From NCBI RefSeq assembly GCF_004208415.1, contig NZ_CP035758.1:3348001-3412000 (forward strand): a DNA stretch of 64,000 bases. Direction: 5' to 3'. The notes below the pieces were generated by a model. It searched no databases. It was not told where the DNA came from and worked only from the letters and a program-made list of their open reading frames with translations. The DNA comes from Ktedonosporobacter rubrisoli (GTDB taxonomy: Bacteria; Chloroflexota; Ktedonobacteria; Ktedonobacterales; Ktedonobacteraceae). The translations under genes were made by a program, and so were the position numbers. The number at the start of each line of letters is the position of its first letter. Within the stretch, counting starts at the first letter, position 1. Below, piece by piece: positions 1-8,334 of this stretch.

Positions 1-1
1 T

Positions 2-3000
2 GTCGCAGGCACTTATTTCAAACATCCACTGATAATGCCTGTTGTTTGCGCTATCTTAAAGCGAGTCGAGGAAAGCAATAATGTATTGGAAACGCGTACC
101 TCTGCTCTAGTAGAGCGTGTAAATCTCATCTGCGAACAGCGCCAGGCTCCACTCAAACTTGTACATTTTTCTTCGCTTTTCCGTTTCGTATTTGCGCAGG
201 AAGTTCCTGCGCTGGCTGAAGAGGTCTTTTTCTATCACATGATAGAGAAGGGGATTTATATCTGGGAAGGGCGCAACTGTTTTCTATCAACCGCCCATAC
301 TGAAAGCGATATCGAACAGATCTGCCTGGCCGTTGCTAGTAGTATTGCCGAGATGCAGGAGGGAGGTTTTTTCCCTGAGCAGCCCAATTCAACTCCGCCT
401 CGGGGGAACGAGCCTCACAAGACAGAAGTTCAGCATTTTCCGCTTTCGGATGCCCAGCAGGAAGTCTGGGTGATGTCTCAAATGGGAGAAGAGGTATCGA
501 GTGCTTATAACGAAGCGCTTGTTGTGCATTTGTATGGTCCTCTCCAGGAAGAAGCTATGCAGGTTGCTCTGCAAGAGTTAGTCAATCGTCACGAGTCCCT
601 GCGAGCCACTTTTAGTCCTTCTGGTGACTACCAATGTATCTTTGCTACCCGAAAGCTGGATTTTGAGGTGCTTGAATTTTCTGCACTCGAACAGAACCAG
701 CAGGATGAGCGGATTGCAAGCTGGCTCGCAGAAGCACGGCAGCAGCCCTTTGATCTGGTGCATGGACCTTTATTCCGCGCCGGGATGATCAGGCTGGAGA
801 GGCATCATTCTTTGCTTGTCCTGCTTTATCACCATCTTGTTGTCGATGGCTGGTCCTGTGGCATAATTTTGCAAGAACTAGGCGAGCTCTATACTGCTGC
901 TTGCCATCATTCCGCACCTGACTTACCAGAGGCCATGCAATATAGCGATTATGTGCGTTGGCTTGCGGCATTAGAGCAAAACGGGGAAATAGCCCGAGCG
1001 GAAACCTACTGGTTGAAGCAATTCCCTGAAGGTATACCTGTGACGGAACTTCCCCTTGACCAGCCTCGACCAGCATTTAAGACCTATACTGGAAAGCGCG
1101 TAAAAAGCAATCTGGATTCGGAACTAGTTTCGCGACTAGAAAAATTAGGGAGACAAAACGGATGTACGCTTTTCAGCGTACTCCTGGCAGGATTTCAGGT
1201 CTTTTTACATCAACTGACAAAACAGCACGACATTGTAGTAGGTGTTCCAGGCGCAGGGCAATCGACCGCTGGAGGCCAACATCTCGTGGGCCATTGTGTC
1301 AATCTTTTGCCGATACATAGCCATCTTGAGCGAGGAGTGCGCTTCGTTCAATATCTAGCTCAGGTAAAGCAAACGCTACTTGATGCTTATGACCACCAGG
1401 CCTATTCGCTATTTCGCTTGATGAGGCGGCTCAAGTTGGCTCGTGATGCAAGCCGACCATCCTTGATTAGCGCGACTTTTAATCTCGACGTTCTGGAAGA
1501 GCCGACTTTCCCAGGTCTACAGGCGAAGATTGATAAAGCATTGGGCAGTGCAGTAACCGCCAAGTTTGAGATGGATCTGAATGTTGTCAAACAAGGAAAG
1601 GAATTTGAGCTGAATTGTGACTATAATGCTGATCTTTTTGCCGAGAAAACGATCAAGTCCTGGCTCCAACAATTCCTGCATGTATTGACGATAATCACTT
1701 CTAATCCTGAGCTTCTTATCGATGACATTCGCATCGCGGTAAGTGATTCAAGCTCTTCGCCAGCACTTCTGAGTGAAGAGGAGCGAGAGCGGGTGCTGTG
1801 GGAGTGGAACCAGACGCAGCGGCCCTACCCGCAGCACGAGAGCCTGGCCTCCCTTTTCGCCCAGCAGGTGGCCCGGGCGCCAGAGCGTATCGGGTTGGTC
1901 TGGCACGAGGAGCACGTGACCTATGCCTGCCTGCAGCAGCAAGCCCAGCAGCTGGCGGCTCATCTGCGTGATGAGGGAGTGGGGGCCGAGGAGGTGGTGA
2001 GCTTGTATCTGCCTCGCGGTCCCCACCTGCTGCTGGGAGTGCTGGCGGTGGTGCATGCCGGGGCTGCTTACTTGCCTCTGGAGCCGAGCTATCCAGCTGA
2101 GCGGGTACGCTTCATGCTCCAGGATGCGCGACCGCGCTTGCTGCTCACCCTTTCCTCTCTGCGCTCCCAATTGCCGCAGGTACCAGGGCTAGGTGTGCTC
2201 TGCCTGGATGCTTTGGAGGCTGAGCCAGCGCCAGCGGAGTCGTTTCCTCAACCAGCCGCTGCCCATAGCCAGCAACTGGCCTATGTGCTTTACACCTCGG
2301 GCTCGACCGGAGCGCCCAAGGGCATCAGCGTTCCTCTGCAGGCGGTGAGCCGGCTGGTCTGCAATCCCGACTATGTGCGCCTCGATGCCCACAGTTGGGT
2401 GGGGCAAGCCTCGACCCTCTCCTTTGATGCGGCGACCTTTGAGCTGTGGGGGGCCTGGCTCAATGGGGGACGGGTGATCGGGATCGCCCGCGAGAGCCTG
2501 CTGGCGCCTGAGCAGTTGCAGGAAGAGCTAGAGCAGCAGGCGGTCTCGGTGCTCTTTGTGACCACGGCGTTGCTGCATCAACTGCTGGCCACCCACCCGC
2601 GCACCCTGGGAAGCGTTTCTACTCTGCTCTTTGGCGGGGAGCGTGCTGATCCGGCCTGGATCCGGCTGGCCCGCGAGGTGCAGGGAAAGGGGAAATTGGT
2701 GCATGTGTATGGTCCAACGGAGAACACGACCTTTAGCACGTTCTCCGAGGTTGCGCAGGTGCCTGAGGACGCTCAGACGGTGCCGATTGGCAGGCCGATT
2801 GCCAATTCGAGCGCCTATGTGCTTGATGGCCACCTACAGCCGCTGGCCAGAGGAGAGATAGGGGAGCTCTATGTGGGAGGTGATGGGCTGGCACGAGGAT
2901 ATGTGCAGCGAGCTGAGCTGACGGCCGAACGCTTTGTACCCCATCCCTTCTCAGAGGAACCAGGGACCCGGCTCTATCGCACGGGAGATCTGGTGCGCTG

Positions 3001-3208
3001 GGGAGAGGGGGAGAGCTGGAGTTTGTGGGGAGGGCAGACCAGCAGGTCAAGCTGCATGGCTATCGCATCGAGCTGGAGGAGATCGAGCAGGTGCTCAAGA
3101 GGCAGGTGGGTGTGCAACAGGCGGTGGTGCTCTTGCAGGAAAGCTCCTCGACGCACAAGCAGTTGCAGGCCTACCTGGTGCCCGAGCCGGGACACGCCCT
3201 CTCACTAG
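2..3208 (+). CDS. Hybrid synthetase, 5'-truncated: aminotransferase end, C domain, A domain (frameshifted)
   Basis: The reading frame is open from base 2, so the gene begins outside the window; the ATG at 35 is internal. The first ~110 residues match the C-terminal part of the glutamate-1-semialdehyde-type aminotransferase domain of iturin/mycosubtilin synthetases (FYHMIEKGIYIWEGRNCF, then FLSTAH). A condensation domain follows (PLSDAQQEVW near 135, HHLVVDG near 266, counted from 35), then an adenylation domain from about 615 with YTSGSTGAPKG near 752 and YRTGD near 985. Pocket residues read by eye are D-A-F-F-L-G-V-T-F, which suggests Ile/Val. After about residue 990 the frame is wrong: the tail to 3208 is missense, and the true continuation lies in the frame of 3025-3726. 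The aminotransferase implies a beta-amino acyl chain made by upstream PKS domains. Confidence 0.9.
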   Translation, partial: VAGTYFKHPLIMPVVCAILKRVEESNNVLETRTSALVERVNLICEQRQAPLKLVHFSSLFRFVFAQEVPALAEEVFFYHMIEKGIYIWEGRNCFLSTAHTESDIEQICLAVASSIAEMQEGGFFPEQPNSTPPRGNEPHKTEVQHFPLSDAQQEVWVMSQMGEEVSSAYNEALVVHLYGPLQEEAMQVALQELVNRHESLRATFSPSGDYQCIFATRKLDFEVLEFSALEQNQQDERIASWLAEARQQPFDLVHGPLFRAGMIRLERHHSLLVLLYHHLVVDGWSCGIILQELGELYTAACHHSAPDLPEAMQYSDYVRWLAALEQNGEIARAETYWLKQFPEGIPVTELPLDQPRPAFKTYTGKRVKSNLDSELVSRLEKLGRQNGCTLFSVLLAGFQVFLHQLTKQHDIVVGVPGAGQSTAGGQHLVGHCVNLLPIHSHLERGVRFVQYLAQVKQTLLDAYDHQAYSLFRLMRRLKLARDASRPSLISATFNLDVLEEPTFPGLQAKIDKALGSAVTAKFEMDLNVVKQGKEFELNCDYNADLFAEKTIKSWLQQFLHVLTIITSNPELLIDDIRIAVSDSSSSPALLSEEERERVLWEWNQTQRPYPQHESLASLFAQQVARAPERIGLVWHEEHVTYACLQQQAQQLAAHLRDEGVGAEEVVSLYLPRGPHLLLGVLAVVHAGAAYLPLEPSYPAERVRFMLQDARPRLLLTLSSLRSQLPQVPGLGVLCLDALEAEPAPAESFPQPAAAHSQQLAYVLYTSGSTGAPKGISVPLQAVSRLVCNPDYVRLDAHSWVGQASTLSFDAATFELWGAWLNGGRVIGIARESLLAPEQLQEELEQQAVSVLFVTTALLHQLLATHPRTLGSVSTLLFGGERADPAWIRLAREVQGKGKLVHVYGPTENTTFSTFSEVAQVPEDAQTVPIGRPIANSSAYVLDGHLQPLARGEIGELYVGGDGLARGYVQRAELTAERFVPHPFSEEPGTRLYRTGDLVRWGEGESWSLWGGQTSRSSCMAIASSWRRSSRCSRGRWVCNRRWCSCRKAPRRTSSCRPTWCPSRDTPSH
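3007..3011 (+). other. Frameshift site in G run of first NRPS gene
   Basis: Five Gs are present. Adding one G restores the expected A-domain sequence: RWGEG, then GELEFVGRADQQVKLHG, joining the two frames exactly. It is either a sequencing or assembly indel in a homopolymer or a real inactivating mutation. The rest of the operon is intact, which slightly favours an error. Confidence 0.85.
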
Positions 3209-3726
3209 AGCAGGTGCGAGAGGCGCTGGGTCGGCAGCTGCCCAGCTATATGCAGCTGGCCGGCTATCGGCTACTGCCGCGGCTGCCCTTAACGGCCAAT
3301 GGCAAACTGGATCGGCGCGCCTTGCTGGCTGAGGGCGGGCAGGCAGAGGAAGCAAGGAGGGAGGAGCAGAGGGAGTATGTGGCTCCGCGCACGCAAGAAG
3401 AGCGGAGCTTAGCGCATATCTGGGAGCAAGTGTTACGGGTGCCGCGGGTGGGAGTGCAGGACAACTACTTTGAGCTGGGAGGGGACTCCATCCTTGGCAT
3501 CAGCATCATCGCTCGCGCCAATCAGGCAAACTTCTCCTTCACACTGAAGGATCTTTTTGAACATCAGACAATTGCTGCCTTAATGCTCGCGAGGGAAGGA
3601 GAGCATTCTGCCGAATCGGTCAAGTTGGAAGCAACGGGGAGTACCTCAACTCAGAATATCTCAGTGGAACTGAGTTCTGAGGACATGACGAATCTCATGT
3701 CAGAGTTGAGTGAAACAAAGGAGTAG
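3025..3726 (+). CDS. Continuation of first NRPS: A-domain C-terminal subdomain and PCP
   Basis: This frame carries the missing end of the adenylation domain (GRADQQVKLHGYRIE; catalytic Lys in LTANGKLDR) and a peptidyl carrier domain with the phosphopantetheine Ser in DNYFELGGDSILG. A short Ser/Thr-rich tail follows, probably a docking region towards the next synthetase. The GTG at 3025 is not a natural start; the segment belongs to the gene entering from the left edge, separated only by the G-run shift. It ends inside the ribosome binding site of the next gene. If the frameshift is genuine, this module cannot be made as one protein. Confidence 0.9.
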   Translation: MGRADQQVKLHGYRIELEEIEQVLKRQVGVQQAVVLLQESSSTHKQLQAYLVPEPGHALSLEQVREALGRQLPSYMQLAGYRLLPRLPLTANGKLDRRALLAEGGQAEEARREEQREYVAPRTQEERSLAHIWEQVLRVPRVGVQDNYFELGGDSILGISIIARANQANFSFTLKDLFEHQTIAALMLAREGEHSAESVKLEATGSTSTQNISVELSSEDMTNLMSELSETKE

Positions 3727-3733
3727 AGCACAA

Positions 3734-6700
3734 ATGCAAGAGAAAGCCTTGGAGAAGGTATATCCTCTTTCGCCTATGCAACTAGGGATGCTATTTCACA
3801 GCTTGTATGCCCCTACCTCCGGTATCTATGTTTTACAGTGGAGCTGGATATTTCGGGCGGATCTTGATGTCATAGCCTTTAAACGAGCCTGGCAGCATGT
3901 CATTGATCGGCATGCCATTTTGCGTACAGCCTTTGTCTGGAAAAAAGTGGAGAAGCCTTTGCAGGTTGTGCAAAAACAGGTACCTCTGCCCTGGCACGAG
4001 TGCGATTGGCGAATGATTGCTGCCCATGAGCAACAACAGAAACTTACAGCCCTTTTGCAGGCTGAACGCGAGCAAGGATTTGAGCCGGCGCACGCCCCGC
4101 TTATGCATCTCAGCCTTATCCGTCTCGATGAAACAACCTATCATTTTACCTGGAGTTTTCACCATCTGCTCCTTGATGGCTGGTCTAGCTCCCACGTACT
4201 TGAAGAAGTTTTTGCTTACTATGATGCTTTCAAACGGCAACGTGAACTCGATTTGCCATTGCCTCGTCCCTATAATGAATATATTGCCTGGCTGCAAAAG
4301 CAGGACATGCAGGCAGCAGAGAACTTCTGGAGAAGCTATCTCGACGGATTTGATATACCAACTCCCCTGGTCCTGAGGAAATTGGGAACAGCCAGCCAGC
4401 CAGCCAATCAGCATGTCCAGGAAGTGTATCTGTCCGAGGAAATAACTACAAAACTTCGTCAAGTAGCTCGCCGTGGGCGCTTAACTGTAAACACACTGAT
4501 ACAGGGAGCCTGGGCACTTCTCTTGAGCCGCTACAGTGGCAAAGACGATGTTGTTTTTGGCGTTGTCAGCTCGGGGCGCCCTGCAACATTAGCAGGTATT
4601 GAGGCAATGATCGGTCTCTTTATTAATACCCTGCCTTTACGTGTATTTATTGAGCATCATTGTCCCTTGCTCGACTGGTTACAAGAACTACAGACTGGCT
4701 ATATTCAAGCACAGCAATACGAATATACTCCGCTGACACAGATTCAAAGCTGGAGCAAGATACCGGCAGGCAAGCCGTTATTTGAGAGCCTGCTTGGCTT
4801 TGAAAATTTTCCAGAGACGCTTGCTATTTCTGGACAAGAACAACCGTTGGAGATGAACAGCCATAACTTACGTTCTTTCGCGGGAACAAATTACCCGCTC
4901 TGCATAGTGGTATTACCGGGCAAAAAGCTTTGTCTGCAAATCATCTATGACACTGGGTGTTTTACAGCTACCAAAATCCATAGTATTTTAAATCATTTGC
5001 AAACGCTTCTGGAGAGCTTTGCAGACTGTCAGGATCGAGATTTTCGTCTATCTGATCTTCCCTTGCTTCCTGCGGCAGTTCAGGAGCAGGTACTGACACA
5101 TTGGAATAGCACTGCCAGGCCTTATCCAAAGGAAAGCAATCTGCCCAGGCTATTCGAGACAAAGGCGGAAGATTGCCCTGATGTCATAGCCCTAGATCAG
5201 GGAGGAGTGCAGGTAAGCTATTCTGAGCTTAATCGTCGCGCTAATCAGCTAGCTCATCTCCTTCGCCAGAATAGTGCTCTTGAAGAGAAGCTGATAGGCG
5301 TCTATATGGAACGCTCTATCGATCTTATAGTAGCTATCCTGGCAATTCTGAAAGCTGGCGCGGCTTATCTCCCCCTGGATCTTCAGTATCCGCAGCAGAG
5401 GCTAGCCTGGATGTTGAGCGACGCACACGCTCCCCTCCTTTTAACGCGGAAAGCACTCCAGGCCCGATTGCCTGATTTTACAGGAAAGATAATTTATCTG
5501 GATGCCGATTGGCCATCTATTGCTGTACAGCCAGCGCTGAATCTGGACCTTGCGCTTAGCAGTCAGCAGCTGGCCTATGTCATGTATACTTCAGGTTCCA
5601 CGGGTCAGCCGAAAGGCGTAGCCGTAACTCAAAGAAATGTAGTGAGACTTGTCTGGCAACCAAACTATGTCAGGCTGGGAAAAGATGAAGTATTAGCGCT
5701 GCTGGCTCCCATCGCCTTTGATGCCTCAACTTTCGAGCTGTGGGGCGCTTTACTTAATGGAGGAAGGCTAGCGCTTTATGGAGAAGAGATACCTACCTTA
5801 GAAGGTATCAAGCAAGTCATTCGAGATCACGGCATTACAACACTCTGGTTAACCGCTGGCCTTTTCCATCAAATCGTTGAAGAGCATATAGAGGCAGTAG
5901 ACGGAGTAAAACAAATCCTGGCAGGAGGAGATATATTAGGGGCAAAGCAGGTCGGGCGCGTGCTGGAACGAGGATGGGTAGATAGCTTAATCAATGGGTA
6001 CGGACCCACTGAAGGGACAACTTTTAGCTGTTGTTATGGTATGACACGGCCGGAGCAAGTTTCCGATCCCATCCCTATCGGCCGGCCTATTACTAACTCG
6101 CAAGCCTATATTTTGGACGAGAGGCTCAACCCGACTCCCATTGGAGCGGCAGGAGAACTTTACATTGGAGGCGGTGGGCTGGCGCGGGGCTATCTCAACC
6201 GGCCGGAGTTGACAGCAGAGCGCTTTATTCCTCATCCCTGGAGTAAGAAAGCGGGTCAGCGCCTCTATAAAACTGACGATCAGGCATTATGGAGAGAAGA
6301 CGGTGCTGTCGAATTCCTGGGCAGACGTGACCAGCAAGTAAAATTGCGCGGCTTCCGTATTGAACCAGGCGAAATTGAGGCCGTGCTAAGAGAACATCCT
6401 CTTATAAGCGATGCAGTAGTGGTTTTGCACACCACAGAAGCAGACAGTAAGATGCTAGTAGCATATCTTGTTTTCAGGCAAGGAAAATCTTGCTCGACAA
6501 ATGAGCTGCAAAAATATCTGAAGGAATTCCTGCCAGCTTATATGGTGCCGTCCTCCTATATAGCGCTTGAAGGGCTTCCTTTGACCCCTAATGGCAAAGT
6601 TAATCGACGCGCGCTCCTTTCCCCGCAAAATGATCATACGATTAACAGGCAGGATTATGCAGAGCCATCTACCCCCGCTGAAGCACGTCTGACAGAAATC

Positions 6701-8332
6701 TGGCAGAAAGTGTTAAGGATCGAGCGTATTAGTGTCCATGACAACTTTTTTGAGTTGGGTGGGGATTCTATTCTGGGCATTACTATCCTGGCTAAAGTCA
6801 GGCAATCAGGCATGGAGATTAGTTTGAAGCAACTATTTGAGCATCCTACCATTTCCAGTTTAGCCGCGATGGTTGAGGCCAGGCCAGAGAATTCCGAAGA
6901 GCAAGCTGAGGTTCAGGAAGAGGCGCCGCTGACGCCGATCCAGCATTGGTTCTTTGAACAAGCCTTACCCCAGGCGCACTCCTGGAGCATGTCCTTGCTC
7001 TTGCGCTGCCAGCGTCGTCTTGCCTTCACCCCCTTGCAGCAAACCCTCACCCATCTGCTCAGCTTGCACGATGCCTTGCATCTCTGCTTCCCAGCCTCTG
7101 CCGGCCATCGCGCGCGTCCCCAGGAGCCGGTAGCTCCCTTGCCCTTCGTGCAGCTCGACCTCTCTTGCCTCGCGCGCGAGCAGCAAGCGAGCATCCTGCA
7201 GGAAGTGAGCGCAGGCCTGCGCGAGCGTCTGGATCTGGAGCGTGGTCCCCTGCTGGCGGCTGCCTTGTTCGAGCTGGGAGCGGGGCAGAGCCAACGTCTG
7301 CTGCTGCTGGCTCATCACCTGGTGAGCGATATCGTCTCCTGGCGCATCCTGCTCGCAGAGCTGGCGCAAGGCTATGCAGCTGCCGAAGTGGGCAAGGCTG
7401 TGGACCTGCCGGTCGAAGGGCTCAGCTGGCGGGGGTGGGCTCAGCAATTGGCGAGCTATGCCCAGAGCCCGGCTGTGCTTGGGCAACTGGCCTACTGGAG
7501 CGAGCAGCAGCAGCGCGCTGAGCAGGAGGAGATGGGCGTGCCGCTGGATTGGCCGGCAGGCGCCAATACCGAGGGGAGCAGTCGGACGCTGCAAGAGAGC
7601 CTGGAGCAGGAGAGCACGCAGGCCTTGCTCAGGGGAGTGCCCAAAGTGCTGGGGGTGCAGGTCAGCGAAGCGTTGTTGGCGGCTCTGGTTCTGGCTTTGG
7701 CGCCTTGGACAGGACGAGAGCAGGTGTGGGTGGATCTGGAGAGTCATGGACGCCAGAACTGGAAGCCCGAGCAGGATCTCACGCGCACGGTGGGATGGTT
7801 TACGGCGATAGCTCCTCTGCGCCTGGATCTAGAGGGGCAGGGAGATGTCGTGGAGCAGATCAGGGCGGTGGCTCGGCAACGGCAGCGGCTGCCAGGGGGA
7901 GGATGGAGTTATGGGCTCTTGCGCTTCCTGAGCCAGCATCCCCAGGCCCAGCGTCTGCGCCACATGCCCACTCCTGCCATCAGCTTTAATTATGCTGGAC
8001 AATCTATTGAAACTTTGCCAGGCGAGTCCCTCTTTGAACTGGCAGAGGAGTCTACCGGCCCCGATTTTGGCCCTTACAATACAAGGGTGCATATTCTCGA
8101 TGTCAGTTGCCTGGTACAGGAGGGGCAATTGCGAATGCAGTGGACGTATAGCCAGCAGCTGCACGCCCAGACAACGATCCAGCAGCTCAGCCAGCGTTAC
8201 CTCTTCCATCTGCGCCGCTTCGCCGACTATTGTGCGCAGGCTTCCCCCGTCACCTCATCTCGCCAGCCGCTCTCAGCCCGGCAGTTGCAGGCGGTGCTGG
8301 AGCAAGTCACGTTTGAGAAAGGAGAAGCCTAG
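3734..8332 (+). CDS. NRPS, one module C-A-PCP-E (predicted D-Val)
   Basis: Start chosen at ATG 3734 behind AAAGGAG; a GTG at 3710 is also in frame. Domains counted from 3734: condensation 10-430 (SPMQLGMLFH, HHLLLDG near 142), adenylation about 470-970 (YTSGSTGQPKG near 617, NGKVNR near 953), carrier about 990-1060 (DNFFELGGDSILG) and epimerization about 1065-1530 (HHLVSDIVSW near 1193, TVGWFT, SFNYAGQ). Pocket residues read D-A-F-W-L-G-G-T-F plus the invariant Lys, very close to the classic Val code, so D-Val is predicted. The E-domain half is clearly GC-richer than the A domain. The next gene starts two bases after the stop, so translation is probably coupled. Confidence 0.95.
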   Translation: MQEKALEKVYPLSPMQLGMLFHSLYAPTSGIYVLQWSWIFRADLDVIAFKRAWQHVIDRHAILRTAFVWKKVEKPLQVVQKQVPLPWHECDWRMIAAHEQQQKLTALLQAEREQGFEPAHAPLMHLSLIRLDETTYHFTWSFHHLLLDGWSSSHVLEEVFAYYDAFKRQRELDLPLPRPYNEYIAWLQKQDMQAAENFWRSYLDGFDIPTPLVLRKLGTASQPANQHVQEVYLSEEITTKLRQVARRGRLTVNTLIQGAWALLLSRYSGKDDVVFGVVSSGRPATLAGIEAMIGLFINTLPLRVFIEHHCPLLDWLQELQTGYIQAQQYEYTPLTQIQSWSKIPAGKPLFESLLGFENFPETLAISGQEQPLEMNSHNLRSFAGTNYPLCIVVLPGKKLCLQIIYDTGCFTATKIHSILNHLQTLLESFADCQDRDFRLSDLPLLPAAVQEQVLTHWNSTARPYPKESNLPRLFETKAEDCPDVIALDQGGVQVSYSELNRRANQLAHLLRQNSALEEKLIGVYMERSIDLIVAILAILKAGAAYLPLDLQYPQQRLAWMLSDAHAPLLLTRKALQARLPDFTGKIIYLDADWPSIAVQPALNLDLALSSQQLAYVMYTSGSTGQPKGVAVTQRNVVRLVWQPNYVRLGKDEVLALLAPIAFDASTFELWGALLNGGRLALYGEEIPTLEGIKQVIRDHGITTLWLTAGLFHQIVEEHIEAVDGVKQILAGGDILGAKQVGRVLERGWVDSLINGYGPTEGTTFSCCYGMTRPEQVSDPIPIGRPITNSQAYILDERLNPTPIGAAGELYIGGGGLARGYLNRPELTAERFIPHPWSKKAGQRLYKTDDQALWREDGAVEFLGRRDQQVKLRGFRIEPGEIEAVLREHPLISDAVVVLHTTEADSKMLVAYLVFRQGKSCSTNELQKYLKEFLPAYMVPSSYIALEGLPLTPNGKVNRRALLSPQNDHTINRQDYAEPSTPAEARLTEIWQKVLRIERISVHDNFFELGGDSILGITILAKVRQSGMEISLKQLFEHPTISSLAAMVEARPENSEEQAEVQEEAPLTPIQHWFFEQALPQAHSWSMSLLLRCQRRLAFTPLQQTLTHLLSLHDALHLCFPASAGHRARPQEPVAPLPFVQLDLSCLAREQQASILQEVSAGLRERLDLERGPLLAAALFELGAGQSQRLLLLAHHLVSDIVSWRILLAELAQGYAAAEVGKAVDLPVEGLSWRGWAQQLASYAQSPAVLGQLAYWSEQQQRAEQEEMGVPLDWPAGANTEGSSRTLQESLEQESTQALLRGVPKVLGVQVSEALLAALVLALAPWTGREQVWVDLESHGRQNWKPEQDLTRTVGWFTAIAPLRLDLEGQGDVVEQIRAVARQRQRLPGGGWSYGLLRFLSQHPQAQRLRHMPTPAISFNYAGQSIETLPGESLFELAEESTGPDFGPYNTRVHILDVSCLVQEGQLRMQWTYSQQLHAQTTIQQLSQRYLFHLRRFADYCAQASPVTSSRQPLSARQLQAVLEQVTFEKGEA

Positions 8333-8334
8333 CC

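Noticed and set aside
6965..7747. 260-residue leftward ORF inside the NRPS E domain
   Set aside because: Antisense to a well-supported E domain; arises from GC-rich codon bias.
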